Below, piece by piece: positions 53,896-63,542 of a DNA stretch of 64,000 nucleotides (its first letter is position 1; every line of letters begins with the position of its first letter). The translations under genes and the position numbers were made by a program. The DNA comes from Macrosoma leucophasiata (Eukaryota > Arthropoda > Insecta > Lepidoptera > Hedylidae). Below the pieces are notes generated by a model. That model had not been told where the DNA came from, searched no databases, and was given only the letters and a program-made list of their open reading frames with translations. The DNA lies in the NCBI GenBank assembly GCA_036365455.1, contig JAWQUS010000030.1, positions 496,001 to 560,000 of the forward strand, in the 5' to 3' direction.

Positions 53896-53966
53896 TGACT
53901 TCGGGTAGGAATTGAACCTGCAACCTAAGGATAACCAGTCCAGCCGCTTTTCCACTAATTTAACGA
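53896..53966 (-). tRNA. tRNA-like remnant, reverse
   Basis: Complement of a tRNA-like block: ACTTCGGGTAGGAATTGAAC (B-box side), CTGCAACCTAAGG, CCAGTCCAGCCGCTTTTCCA. Matches the 15037 and 59968 blocks with many changes; the A box is damaged, so a pseudogene. Confidence 0.5.
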
Positions 53967-54409
53967 AGTTCTTCTTTCAAATTTTCTTAAATTTCTAACA
54001 GATATATAAGTAGGTATTTCAATTTTGATTAATTCATAATACCTATAGGGATTTCGTAGGTCCAATAAACTATGAAGTTAAGTTTTCACTATAATACTGA
54101 ATTTAATTTATTTGAATAAATATAATATTCTTAAACCACTGTTTTTATTCCATATACATTAATTGCAGAAGTATATCTGTATCTCCTTTCTGAATTGATG
54201 GCACCCATTACTAATTACGCAGGAATTTTATTATAATTACTCATATTTTACCATGATTGAAATTTACTACACGGGTTACAAAAAGAGGCTTTATTTCTAC
54301 CGAGGCTAACTAAACAGACAAGATTTTTTTTACTCATTTATTTGCGAAAATGGTTAGGTAACAAACGTTTACATTTTGATGCGTTGATCGATTAATTGGG
54401 GATATAACT
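53967..54409. other. no gene seen
   Basis: AT-rich, unassigned. Confidence 0.5.
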
Positions 54410-54625
54410 TACTAGCTGACCCGGCAAACTTCGTATTGCCTCAGAATGTAAATATGAGATGTGTCAAAGGTTTGATAGATACGGACTATTTGTATGGGAA
54501 AATGAAATGGTGGTTTTTACTATTTCCCTTCAATTTCTTCATATTTTCTTACCTTTTAAACATTCCCTAGACTTCCAAAAATCATTTAAAATACGGTTTG
54601 CATTATTATATATATATAGATTTTT
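54410..54625 (-). mobile_element. Helitron-like repeat, H subfamily, reverse
   Basis: ACTAGCTGACCCGGCAAACT, TCGTATTGCCTCAGAATG, GGAAAATGAAATGGTGGTTT, CCCTTCAATTTCTTCATATT. Ends in (TA)n near 54610. Confidence 0.75.
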
Positions 54626-54723
54626 CGGTGGTAAAAAATAATTGTTTCAATAGAAAAATCTTAAAAGACACCTTTTATTTCCCAATTTGGTAAGCAAAGC
54701 TCTTGGCTTGTCGTAGTCTTAAT

Positions 54724-54772
54724 ATTTTTATGTATCTTCGTGCCAAGTCCCTTACGGAGCCTTGTTCATCAC
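54724..54772 (-). mobile_element. RX 3' end scrap
   Basis: TTATGTATCTTCGTGCCAAG TCCCTTACGGAG only. Confidence 0.68.
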
Positions 54773-55065
54773 TCACTTGTCTTAATAATGTAAGGAAATA
54801 CTCTAACACATAAATAATAAACAAATCAAAAAGCCAGTTTGTCGTGCACCCTTATCTCTGCCTACTTCGACGTCGTACTCACAATTGGCTTGGCAAATAA
54901 TTTCATTCTGGATTCACAATGTACGATATAAAAGATTCTAACCTCGGTATACTGCAAGCAGTTTAGGAGTACTAGAGGAGTGATATAGATGAAATTATTG
55001 AAATCTAAGTAATGGTTTAGATACAAGTAGGTACTTGTCTAAAAATATCATAATTAATTTATGTC
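54773..55065. other. no gene seen
   Basis: Unassigned AT-rich DNA. Confidence 0.5.
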
Positions 55066-55216
55066 TACGGTTCTGTAATTTCCGGCACAGAGGCATTACA
55101 CCTTAGCCTTTAGGAGTGGTAACGCATCTGGCCATCTGCATATTGACCTTGGTCTTTGTCTGGGTGTCTATAGGCTGCAGTCATCACTTAACATCAAAGT
55201 GATCTGCATGCATGTT
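55066..55216 (+). repeat. R1 repeat, 3' part
   Basis: TTCTGTAATTTCCGGCACAG, AGGAGTGGTAACGCATCTGG, CTATAGGCTGCAGTCATCAC. A small direct duplication (CATCTGGCCATCTGCATA) is inside. Confidence 0.85.
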
Positions 55217-55473
55217 CCATAAGATTTAAAAAAATCTAAATTGTGTGTAACACATTTGTTTCCTACCATAAATAAATCATTCTATTCAAAAGTTACATAA
55301 TACATCACCCGTCAATGTTTGTTTTATAAAAAAATCAAAAACACAACAAAGATCTTCAGACTTTATCGTGAGCGATGTGTCCCCGGACACCAAATAACCC
55401 AGCTGTGACGGATGACCTGAGATGTTCTTGAAAATATATATGCAAGATTTATGTTCCTATATTTTTTTTTATA

Positions 55474-55715
55474 CTAGTGATAGAGCTCTAGTGACAGAGC
55501 TCGCGGGCGTAGTCAACACCGCATTACCTCTATCTGCCGCCAAATAGTAGTGTTCAGCACTATCGTGTTCCGGTTAGATGGTGATGTATGGCCCAGTAAT
55601 ACGGTTGGCAACACATCTGCGCTTTGACCACTGGTTTTTATGTAGATGTTTATAGGCTGCAGTCATCACTTAACATCAATGTGAACTTGCTTGCCACCTT
55701 CGTAACATAAAAAAA
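55474..55715 (+). repeat. R1 repeat, near full-length
   Basis: ACTAGTGATAGAGCTCTAGT, GCGGGCGTAGTCAACACCGC, GTTCAGCACTATCGTGTTCC, TTTATAGGCTGCAGTCATCA, CGTAACATAAAAAAAAC. The GGCACAGAGG block is deleted. Confidence 0.85.
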
Positions 55716-55793
55716 ACAATATTTTTTGTATATCCGCTTTGTTTATGGTACTGTGATAAGTGGTAGCGAGCCTGTAAAATACTCTTATAGTAT

Positions 55794-55912
55794 ACTAGCT
55801 GTTGCCCGCGGCTCCGCCCACGTGTATATGGCTTTTCGCGTAACCTATGGAAACTACAAGTATCCAGACCTTTATACCTTTATTAGACTTATAGATTATT
55901 CCCACTAAAGTC
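55794..55912 (-). mobile_element. LEP1-like Helitron end, reverse
   Basis: TACTAGCTGTTGCCCGCGGC TCCGCCCACGTGTATATGGC TTTTCGCG. Truncated. Confidence 0.75.
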
Positions 55913-56013
55913 AAAAATCCAGTATTACAGTCGGTCGGGGTTGCTTACATCATTGTAAAACATCAGTTTCACAATATAAAGGACAAAATGAGACATTCTA
56001 CTGCTATACTTTA

Positions 56014-56300
56014 CTGGTGGTAGAGCTCCAGTTACGGAGCTCGCGGTCGTAGGCACCACCGCATTACCTAATATACCTGCCGCTAAATGGTTGTGTTCAG
56101 CACTATAGTGTTCCGGTCAGGAGGTAATGTACGGCCCTGTATTTTCCGGCACAGAGGCATAACACCTTAGGCCTCAGGAGTGGTAACGCATCTGAATTTT
56201 GACCTTTGTCTAAGTGTAGGTGTCTATAGGCTGCAGTCATCACTTAACATCAATGTAAACTGCGTGCTTGTTTGCCATTTCCATTACATAAAAATAAATC
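56014..56300 (+). repeat. R1 repeat, full-length
   Basis: TACTGGTGGTAGAGCTCCAG, GTCGTAGGCACCACCGCATT, GCACTATAGTGTTCCGGTCA, CACCTTAGGCCTCAGGAGTG, CTATAGGCTGCAGTCATCAC, CATTTCCATTACATAAAAAT. Confidence 0.9.
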
Positions 56301-56714
56301 TCTCTCTCCAAGGAACGGACGTAACTGACGGAATAAATTTGGTTCACTATAAAACAAATCCGTAAATCCGAGCTCTATTTCACAACTTTTTCACTATTCC
56401 ATATTTAAGGAGACAGCTTATTTGTTTTATAATCTATTCATTACATTCATATTTATGCCAGAAATGCTGATTCAGAAGTAGGCAAGAGAAAACAATTTGA
56501 ATTTTAAACACCGGACACCAGTACGTTTGTGCAGTGAAGTCTGTAAACTATCATAACTGAATCAACAATAGGGAGCTGGATGAGCTTATGCAAGATGGTT
56601 TTCTATCCAGGCAATGCTTTTTATAACATCCGTGTAAATTGAGGGCTGTAGTTTTGTGAACCATTGCATAAGTACCATGGAAAATAAAAGATTATGTAGT
56701 TATAAGTTTTAGTT

Positions 56715-57020
56715 TACTGGTGGTAGAGCTCCAGTGACGGAGCTCGCGGGCGTAGGCACCACCGCATTACCTAATATACTTGCCGTTAAATGGTAGTGTT
56801 CAGCACTATCGTGTTCCGATCAGGTGGTAATGTACGGCTCTGTAATTTCCGGCACAGAGCCATAACACCTAATGCCTCAGGAGTGGCAGCGCATTTACAT
56901 TTTGACCTCTGGTCATTGTGTGGGTGTCTATAGGCTGCAGTCATCACTTAACATCAATGTGAACTGCACGCTTGTTTGCCACTTTTATAACATATAAAAA
57001 AAAAATAAAAAAAAAAAAAT
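56715..57020 (+). repeat. R1 repeat, full-length
   Basis: TACTGGTGGTAGAGCTCCAG, CACCACCGCATTACCTAATA, GTAGTGTTCAGCACTATCGT, CTATAGGCTGCAGTCATCAC, TTGCCACTTTTATAACATAT and a long A tail with one T. Confidence 0.9.
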
Positions 57021-57185
57021 ACGGCCCTGTTATTTCCGGCACAGAGGCATAACACCTTAGGCCTCAGGAGTGATAACGCATCAGCATTTTGACCTTGGTC
57101 TTAGTGTAAGTGTCTATAGGCTGCAGTCATCCCTTAACATCAATGTGAACAGCATGCTTGCTTGCCACTTCCATTACAAAAAAAA
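57021..57185 (+). repeat. R1 repeat, 3' half, head-to-tail after the previous copy
   Basis: TACGGCCCTGTTATTTCCGG right after the A tail of the preceding copy, ending CCACTTCCATTACAAAAAAA. Confidence 0.88.
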
Positions 57186-57399
57186 AGTGGGCTATAATTA
57201 TGGACACTGTAGTTATTTGAACTTTTTTAGAACTTCACAAGAATATAAATGACATACCCCGCAAAGTGCAATACGGACTACACACTAATAAAACAAACGT
57301 TGGCTTTCAAACGGCAATAAAACAATATTTTTTTCAACAAAGCCGACAATCAACGGTTGGAAGCTGAGCAATAAAGATTGAAATCAATTTCGATATCGG

Positions 57400-57754
57400 T
57401 GCGCTCGCTCGGAAATGGCGATTCATTTGGTGTATCGTTAGCCGAAAATTTGTTACGGGTTCCACTTGTTAACTACGGATGGCTTAAGGTACAGGCTTAT
57501 TGGGAGTCAACTATATGATAGAAAAGTGAAATACAGCACACAAACACACACACACACACACTGTTCGCAGCAATCTCCACACATAGAGAGAGAGAGAGAG
57601 AGAGAGAGAGATTAATTTCGTGTATCGTAAAACGAAAACTTGTTACGAGTTCCACTGGTTAAGACAGATGGCTTAAGATGCAAGCTTATTGAGGGTAACT
57701 CTACGATAGAGAAGTGTAATATAACACACACACAGAGAAAGAGAGAGGGGAGAA

Positions 57755-57788
<34 letters not shown>

Positions 57789-57890
57789 TGGCGATTCGTT
57801 TGGTGCATCGTTAGCCGAAAACTTGTTACGAGTTCCACTTGTACAACTAGGGATGGCTCTGGGGAAAACTACGTAAGACGAGTAAAATAT
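57400..57890 (+). repeat. three-unit minisatellite with (CA)n and (GA)n
   Basis: Units from about 57416, 57611 and 57785 share GTGTATCGTTAGCCGAAAA, CTTGTTACGAGTTCCACTTG, GGCTTAAG(G/A)T(A/G)CA, and (in the first two) GATAGA(A/G)AAGTG plus (CA)n and (GA)n runs. Unit length 175-195 bases. ORFs here follow the repeat and are not genes. Confidence 0.88.
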
Positions 57891-57944
57891 AGCATGCTCG
57901 AATCGAACGTACACATGCAAGGAGAGACAAAAGGTGAGAAAGAC

Positions 57945-58185
57945 GGAGACGTATACTAATATTATAAAGCCGAAGAGTTTGCTCGTTTGTTTGGTTGAAC
58001 GCATGAATCTCTGGAATCTCTGTTGAAACCCGCAGGGGGTTTAAAAAAATATATAACATGATATTTGTATTTCATAGTCCCACTATCACCACACGAGGAA
58101 AGCTTTGCTATATACCATCATATAACGACCAAAAGAAGCAGATCATCAATGTAAAATTATGAGGGGGCCGAGTCTCTAGTTACAT
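57945..58185 (+). mobile_element. Helitron-like repeat, third subfamily
   Basis: TACTAATATTATAAAGCCGA, AGAGTTTGCTCGTTTGTTTG, GCTTTGCTATATACCATCAT, AACGACCAAAAGAAGCAG. Start and body fit a common lepidopteran repeat; end not certain. Confidence 0.6.
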
Positions 58186-58724
58186 TATAAAATCGTGTAA
58201 GAATAAAATGTTGAGTCACCGCGCTAATAAGATGTGTTTTTGTCAAAATTATTTTATTAAATACATACAAGGTAAAGTAATATAAAAAAACAATGTTTTA
58301 AAAACCATCGGTTATCACTTGCACCACCGACAAGTGAATATAAATTATGTCCGTTCATTAGATACGTCAGAAAAAGTTGGTCCGGCCTTTGACGCGGTAA
58401 TGTAATTGCATACTGTTCGCAGCAATACGCTCCCAAGAATGACCTTTGAATTGAGTGTTGCACGAGTTACATTTGCATGCATAATTTTGTAAAATTAAGC
58501 TCTTTTATTTGTGCTAATACGGTCCAGAGTAGATATGGGATTCTGTTCTCTATTCTTAGACATATAACATGTTTATTGCCGTGCGCTTTCAATGTACAGT
58601 CCATTCGGAAATGTGCGAAGTTTTGATGATGGTTTTATGATATTCAAATGCTCTCTCCGTTAGTTAATTGCGTTTTGAAGCTTATGTATATTTCACATGT
58701 GTCTTGAAATATTGATTATATTAT
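58186..58724. other. no gene seen
   Basis: AT-rich, no motifs. Confidence 0.5.
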
Positions 58725-58920
58725 GTACTAGATGTTGCCCGCGGCTTTGCCCGCGTGGATGTCATTTTATAAATATTTTTCCTGAATTTTTTCGATTACA
58801 AACCTCACTGAGCCCGAGACCTTTCCAACGAATGCAAAACCGTGGAAATCGGTTGGTGCGTTCTGGAGTTATAGCGTTAGGAAGGAAAACTCGACTTATT
58901 TTTATATTATAGATATTACG
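58725..58920 (-). mobile_element. LEP1-like Helitron, reverse
   Basis: TACTAGATGTTGCCCGCGGC TTTGCCCGCG end; CGATTACAAACCTCACTGAG, AAAACCGTGGAAATCGGTTG body; TTTATATTATAGATATTA far end. Confidence 0.75.
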
Positions 58921-59150
58921 TAGAAAATAATTTTCAAGACTATGTAAAATTTAGTATGTACATTATTTTTTTTCGGTTCGCCCAGAGCACTTATTTATCC
59001 CACGTCTAAATCTCTTATTTTTTTTTCTGAAGCGATAATCGTGTGGAGTATGCTCAGCAGAAAAGGGCACAAATAATTCAAACAAAACAAACATACGCGT
59101 ACAAATACGCATACCTAAATATCAATATACAGAAGAATAATTTATACTAC

Positions 59151-59375
59151 ACTAGCTGTTGCTTGCGGCTCCGCCCGCGTGTAGGTCGCTTTTCGCGTTA
59201 CCTGACCGTTTTGAGTTGCCACAACTCATCATCAAATTATCCCATGGCATCCCACAGACACATTTTTTCGGGATTAAAATTATCCAAGTTACAAATTACA
59301 TGGTTCAGCAGTTTTTGCGTGACAGAGTAACAAACAAACCAACAAATATACAAACTTTCGCATTTATAATATTTC
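59151..59375 (-). mobile_element. LEP1-like Helitron, reverse
   Basis: ACTAGCTGTTGCTTGCGGCT CCGCCCGCGTGTAGG, ATCCCATGGCATCCCACAGA, GCGTGACAGAGTAACAAACA, ACTTTCGCATTTATAATATT. The complement of 47292-47519 with about 80% identity by eye. Confidence 0.8.
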
Positions 59376-59820
59376 CTTCCTAGCCAACACAAAGTCAAGT
59401 ATAACCTTAAAGGCCCTTTCTAAAGAAATCTATAAACTCGTCAAAGCGGTATATTTCCATACAAAGGAGTTGAGAGAGATCTTTGTAAATAACACCCAAA
59501 TCGCCAGAGGAAATGTTTAGACAGGGAACGATTACACTGGCGTCATGCCTCAATAAATATTTTTCTTTACCTCGACGACTTGGGAGGGTTCATGTCTTTA
59601 AATGTATTTGTTCGCACGCAAAACGACTGAATATTTAACATTTATGTCTTTCTTGAAAGCAGGTTATTTTTTTGGTAAAAGGGTTTTATGGTTTTGGTTA
59701 AAATAATACGTTCTTTAGGCTGTGGCTGTAGGTTGATTATTAAGTCATGATATAGCGAAATTCACATTGATATCTAATAACAACAATGTTTTTTTTTTTT
59801 TTTAAGAAAAATGGAAATAA
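59376..59820. other. no gene seen
   Basis: Unassigned; a T16 run at 59788. Confidence 0.5.
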
Positions 59821-59827
59821 AAATTTG

Positions 59828-59861
59828 ACTTCAGGCGAGACTCGAACTCGCGACCTACTGG
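59828..59861 (-). tRNA. reverse partial tRNA-like block
   Basis: ACTTCAGGCGAGACTCGAAC TCGCGACCTACTGG is the complement of the 3' half of the block at 59968-60041. The 5' half is missing. It meets the forward unit tail to tail. Confidence 0.6.
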
Positions 59862-59967
59862 TCTATTATATCGGTTGCCTAACTAGCATAGTTGGTAATA
59901 GATGGCGCTACTGCTACCATAAAGCAATGCAATAGATGTGAAGGAAAGATTTGACAAATCGGGCAGG

Positions 59968-60041
59968 GCTTCAGTAGCTCAATTGGAAGAGCGGCTGGAC
60001 TAGATTCCCAGTAGGTCGCGAGTTCGAGTCTCGCCTGAAGT
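59968..60041 (+). tRNA. tRNA-like gene or pseudogene, second locus
   Basis: Acceptor GCTTCAG/CTGAAGT with a G-T first pair, A box TAGCTCAATTGG, B box GTTCGAGTC, T5 run following. T stem GCGAG/CTCGC is perfect. Anticodon arm has the same A-C mismatch and CTAGATT loop as the 15-kb units, which shows this arm is a family feature rather than recent decay. Confidence 0.55.
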
Positions 60042-60240
60042 CAAATTTTTCTTTTCATTTTTCTTTAAAAAAAAAATATATATAAATATATATATATATT
60101 TCACAAGCATGTGTTAATGCGAAATAATATAAAACAATTATTAAGGGTAAAAGCGACTTCTTTACGATATTCAATAAACTGAAAAGTCTATTATATCGGT
60201 TGCCTAACTAGCATAGTTGGTAATACATTTGGTAATACAT

Positions 60241-60594
60241 TACATTAGATAACCTAATTTGTTATAATAACAAGTTTTATAAATTGGACATAAATTGTAT
60301 TCTTGAAAATAATTTTTATTTGACCAAAGATAATTACTATCTTAATAAATTTTTGAAACGACAGATAGCTGTATCGCTATCAAATTATATTGACCATATA
60401 GCCAAAAATTTGGCTAGGCCGACTGCCTCTATTGGGCAATTGCATAACAATATACAGAGTTTGGAAAGTATTCCAAATATTAGCATAGTAAATGACAAAT
60501 CAGTATTGAGTAGTTTTACTACCAATACTGTGAATAATAGTTTACAAATGACATCTAATAATGTGGACATTCAATTAAATCATTTAAATTAGAT
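60241..60594 (+). pseudogene. LB ORF1, C-terminal remnant
   Basis: Open from about 60241; reads LDINCILENNFYLTKDNYYL, NYIDHIAKNLARPTASIGQL, SIVNDKSVLSSF. Asn-rich. No zinc knuckle remains. Its position just before the endonuclease identifies it as the end of ORF1 by context; the sequence alone is not diagnostic. Confidence 0.5.
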
Positions 60595-60657
60595 TTAGAG
60601 ACAAAAGAGACAGCCTCTTGCTCTCATTTTCCTAAGGAAAATGTTTATAAATCTAGT

Positions 60658-61497
60658 ATGTTGTTTCATAATAATAATAATAATAACATTGTAAACCTGG
60701 TGCATCAAAATATACAAGGAATATTGGGTAAAGAATTAGAAATTGAGTTATTTTTAAACATTCATGACATACAAATTTGTTGTTTTACTGAACATTGGTT
60801 GAAAAATAGCGAATTAATATTCAATTTTAGTGGGCACCAGGTAGGCAGTTCGTTCTGTAGGTCACATGCAATACATGGTGGCTCTCTTATATTGTTAAAA
60901 AAAGACATTAAACATAAGGAACGCAGAGATATAGTGAGTCTTTCCGTTGAACGAACTGCAGAAATAGCCTGTGTGGAGCTTGAGCGCTTGATTATTGTGT
61001 CCGTATACAGACCTCCAAGTGGATCTTATGAATGTTTTGAAAAAATTTTAGATGTTGTACTGAACAATCTAACTGCTTCAAAAAAACGTGTCATTATTTG
61101 CGGAGATTTCAATATAAATTTATTGGAGGAAACTCCAACAACTGTGAGGTTTAAATCGTTACTTATGTCATTTAATCTGCATAATTTGTTCTCAGAACCT
61201 ACTAGAATTACACAGAACTCAGCGACATGCATAGACAATATTTTTATCGATTTTGAACCTACACATAAAAATATTTTGACTGAATTAAGCTCCGACCATT
61301 GTGGTCAGTTAGTTTCCTTCTGTAGTCAATTACATAATGATAAAAATAAACGAGCAATTGTATTTGTTCCTTTCAATGCGAAGCGAATTAAGAAATTCAG
61401 AGAAAATATTGTCCCAAAACTTGCAAACGTGCAATATCATAACGATCCTAACATATTATACAATGACTTTTTTGCCACAATTTTTAACAGAATTTAA
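60658..61497 (+). pseudogene. LB endonuclease domain
   Basis: 280 residues in an APE-type endonuclease arrangement: NLVHQNIQGILGKELEIELF, CCFTEHWLKN (catalytic E), SVYRPPSGSYECF, CGDFNINLLEETPTTVRFKS, CIDNIFIDF, LSSDHCGQLV. All main motifs present. An extra T in the T-run near 61485 (compare 39890) throws the frame and ends it at 61497. Confidence 0.88.
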
Positions 61498-62932
61498 TTC
61501 AGTTTTTACCAATAAGACAATAAATGTAAGAAGTCATAAGTCGTTCAATGAATGGGCGACGGTTGGAATACATAAGAGTAGACAGAGATTGTATGACCTG
61601 TATGGAGAAAAGTCACATAATCACACAAATTCGTTTAAAAATCATGTTAAATTATATTCGAAAATATTCAAGAAAGTGTGTTTTGCAGCCAAGGCACTTC
61701 ACATTAGAAATAAAATTAAAAAATCAAATAACAAAATTAAAGCGACTTGGAATGTAATTAATAGTGAAACTGGGAAACAAGCTGAACGCAACTCTGATTT
61801 TAAATTAATAATTGACAATAAACATGTTACTACTGACGAAGAAGTTGCTTTAGCATTTGAAACATTCTTTGCTAATATTCCAGTTTCTTTGACTGGAGAC
61901 CTCATTTCATCGCCTACCGTCGCCGAATCATTATTGAAAAAAAATGTACATCAAAGTAAAACTATATTTAATTTTAAGTTAGTTAATACTGCGGATGTTA
62001 TACATGCCTTTAAGTCTATTAATATTAAGAACACAACTGATTTATGGGGCTTATCTGTAAAAGTTGCATATGAAATAATGGATGTGATTGCACCTTACCT
62101 AGCGGCAATGTTTAATAATAGTATTGTAAGTGGTATATTTCCTGACTTAATGAAACATAGTAAAGTGATTCCTCTTTTTAAATCTGGTAGTACAAGTGAC
62201 CCCACAAATTTTAGACCAATTTCTGTACTACCTGTCTTAAGTAAAATTTTTGAAAAACTTATTTTAATTCAACTACTTGCACACTTTAACCATCATAAAC
62301 TTTTACATTGTCGACAGTTTGGATTTACTAGGGGTCGTTCAACTACCGATGCAGGTGTTGAACTTGTCAAACACATTTTTGAAGCTTGGGAAAAATCACA
62401 TAATGCACTAGGGGTATTCTGTGACTTATCTAAAGCATTTGATTGCGTTCAGCATGAAACATTGGTCAGAAAGTTATATCACTACGGCCTTCGAGATACC
62501 GCTCTCGAGCTTATGACTTCATATTTAAACAATAGAAATATGTGTGTTGATGTAAATGGGACAAGATCTCCCGGGACTTCAATGGATATGGGGGTCCCAC
62601 AGGGCTCTATTTTAGGGCCATTTCTTTTCTTAGTCTATATTAATGACTTACCCTACATTATCAATGATGGCCAAGAGATGGTATTGTTTGCTGATGATAC
62701 TTCTTTAGTGTTCAAAATTAAAAGACAGGAGGTAGATTTTGACTGTGTAAACAATACTCTCTCTAATATAGTACATTGGTTTAGCGCCAATAACCTTTCG
62801 TTAAATAGCAGTAAGACAAAATGTATTAAATTTACTACTCCTAACGTAAAACGGGTTGAAACCAATGTTAAGATAAATGAGGAAGTATTGGAGATCGTAG
62901 AGTCCACGGAATTTCATTACCGTGGATGCTAA
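61485..62932 (+). pseudogene. LB reverse transcriptase
   Basis: Picks up the polyprotein after the extra [135 protein letters not shown]. All seven palm/finger blocks are recognisable and FADD is intact. A 5-base deletion near 62913 (compare 41250) ends it at 62932. The stop-free stretch from 61337 to 61485 is out of frame. Confidence 0.9.
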
Positions 62933-63542
62933 ATTGCAATGGGGTCCCCATATTGCCAAATTAGCTAATAGACTTAGCTCGGCAGCATTTGCTGTGAAAA
63001 AGATTAGACTATTAACAGACGTCGAGACGGCTCGCCTTGTTTATTTTAGTTATTTTCACAGTATAATGTCCTATGGCATTTTGCTATGGGGAAATTCCGC
63101 CGACGTCAACACTATTTTTGTACTGCAAAAGAGAGCTGTCCGGGCTATCTACGGGTTGAGTCCGAGGGTATCTCTTAGAGATAAATTTAAAGAAATAAAT
63201 ATTCTGACTGTAGCTTCGCAATACATTTATGAAAATGTATTATATGTCCGTAAAAACATTAATGAGTTTCCTACAATAGGTAACAATCACAGTATAAATA
63301 CTAGGAACAAATACAAGTTGTCCATGCATGCAACGCGGCTGAATAGGGTCAGTAATTCTTTTAGAGGTCAATGTATACGGTTCTTTAATCAAATCCCCAA
63401 AAACGTTCAAAGTCTATCGATCAATAAATTTAAGAAAGTAATGAAAGAACGTTTATATAAATGTAATTACTATAAGACCAGTGATTATCTTACTGATAAT
63501 ACGTCTTGGGATTATAGCGATCGCTGCCAGGCTATTTCATGA
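62922..63542 (+). pseudogene. LB C-terminal domain
   Basis: 206 residues, homologous to LA 8758-9347: DAKLQWGPHIAKLANRLSSA, YFSYFHSIMSYGILLWGNSA, IFVLQKRAVRAIYG, KEINILTVASQYIYENVLYV, INTRNKYKLSMHATRLNRVS. Intact to its stop at 63542. Confidence 0.88.

Larger units (their letters stand above)
59822..60225 (+). repeat. tRNA-like satellite, second locus
   Basis: Same unit as 14945-15445: GGTTGCCTAACTAGCATAGT TGGTAATA appears twice (about 59875 and 60200), with a tRNA-like block between and a reversed partial block at the left edge. LB begins where it ends. Confidence 0.85.

Noticed and set aside
57612..58004. 130-residue minus ORF with a Leu/Ser-rich stretch
   Set aside because: It reads through (GA)n tracts of the minisatellite.
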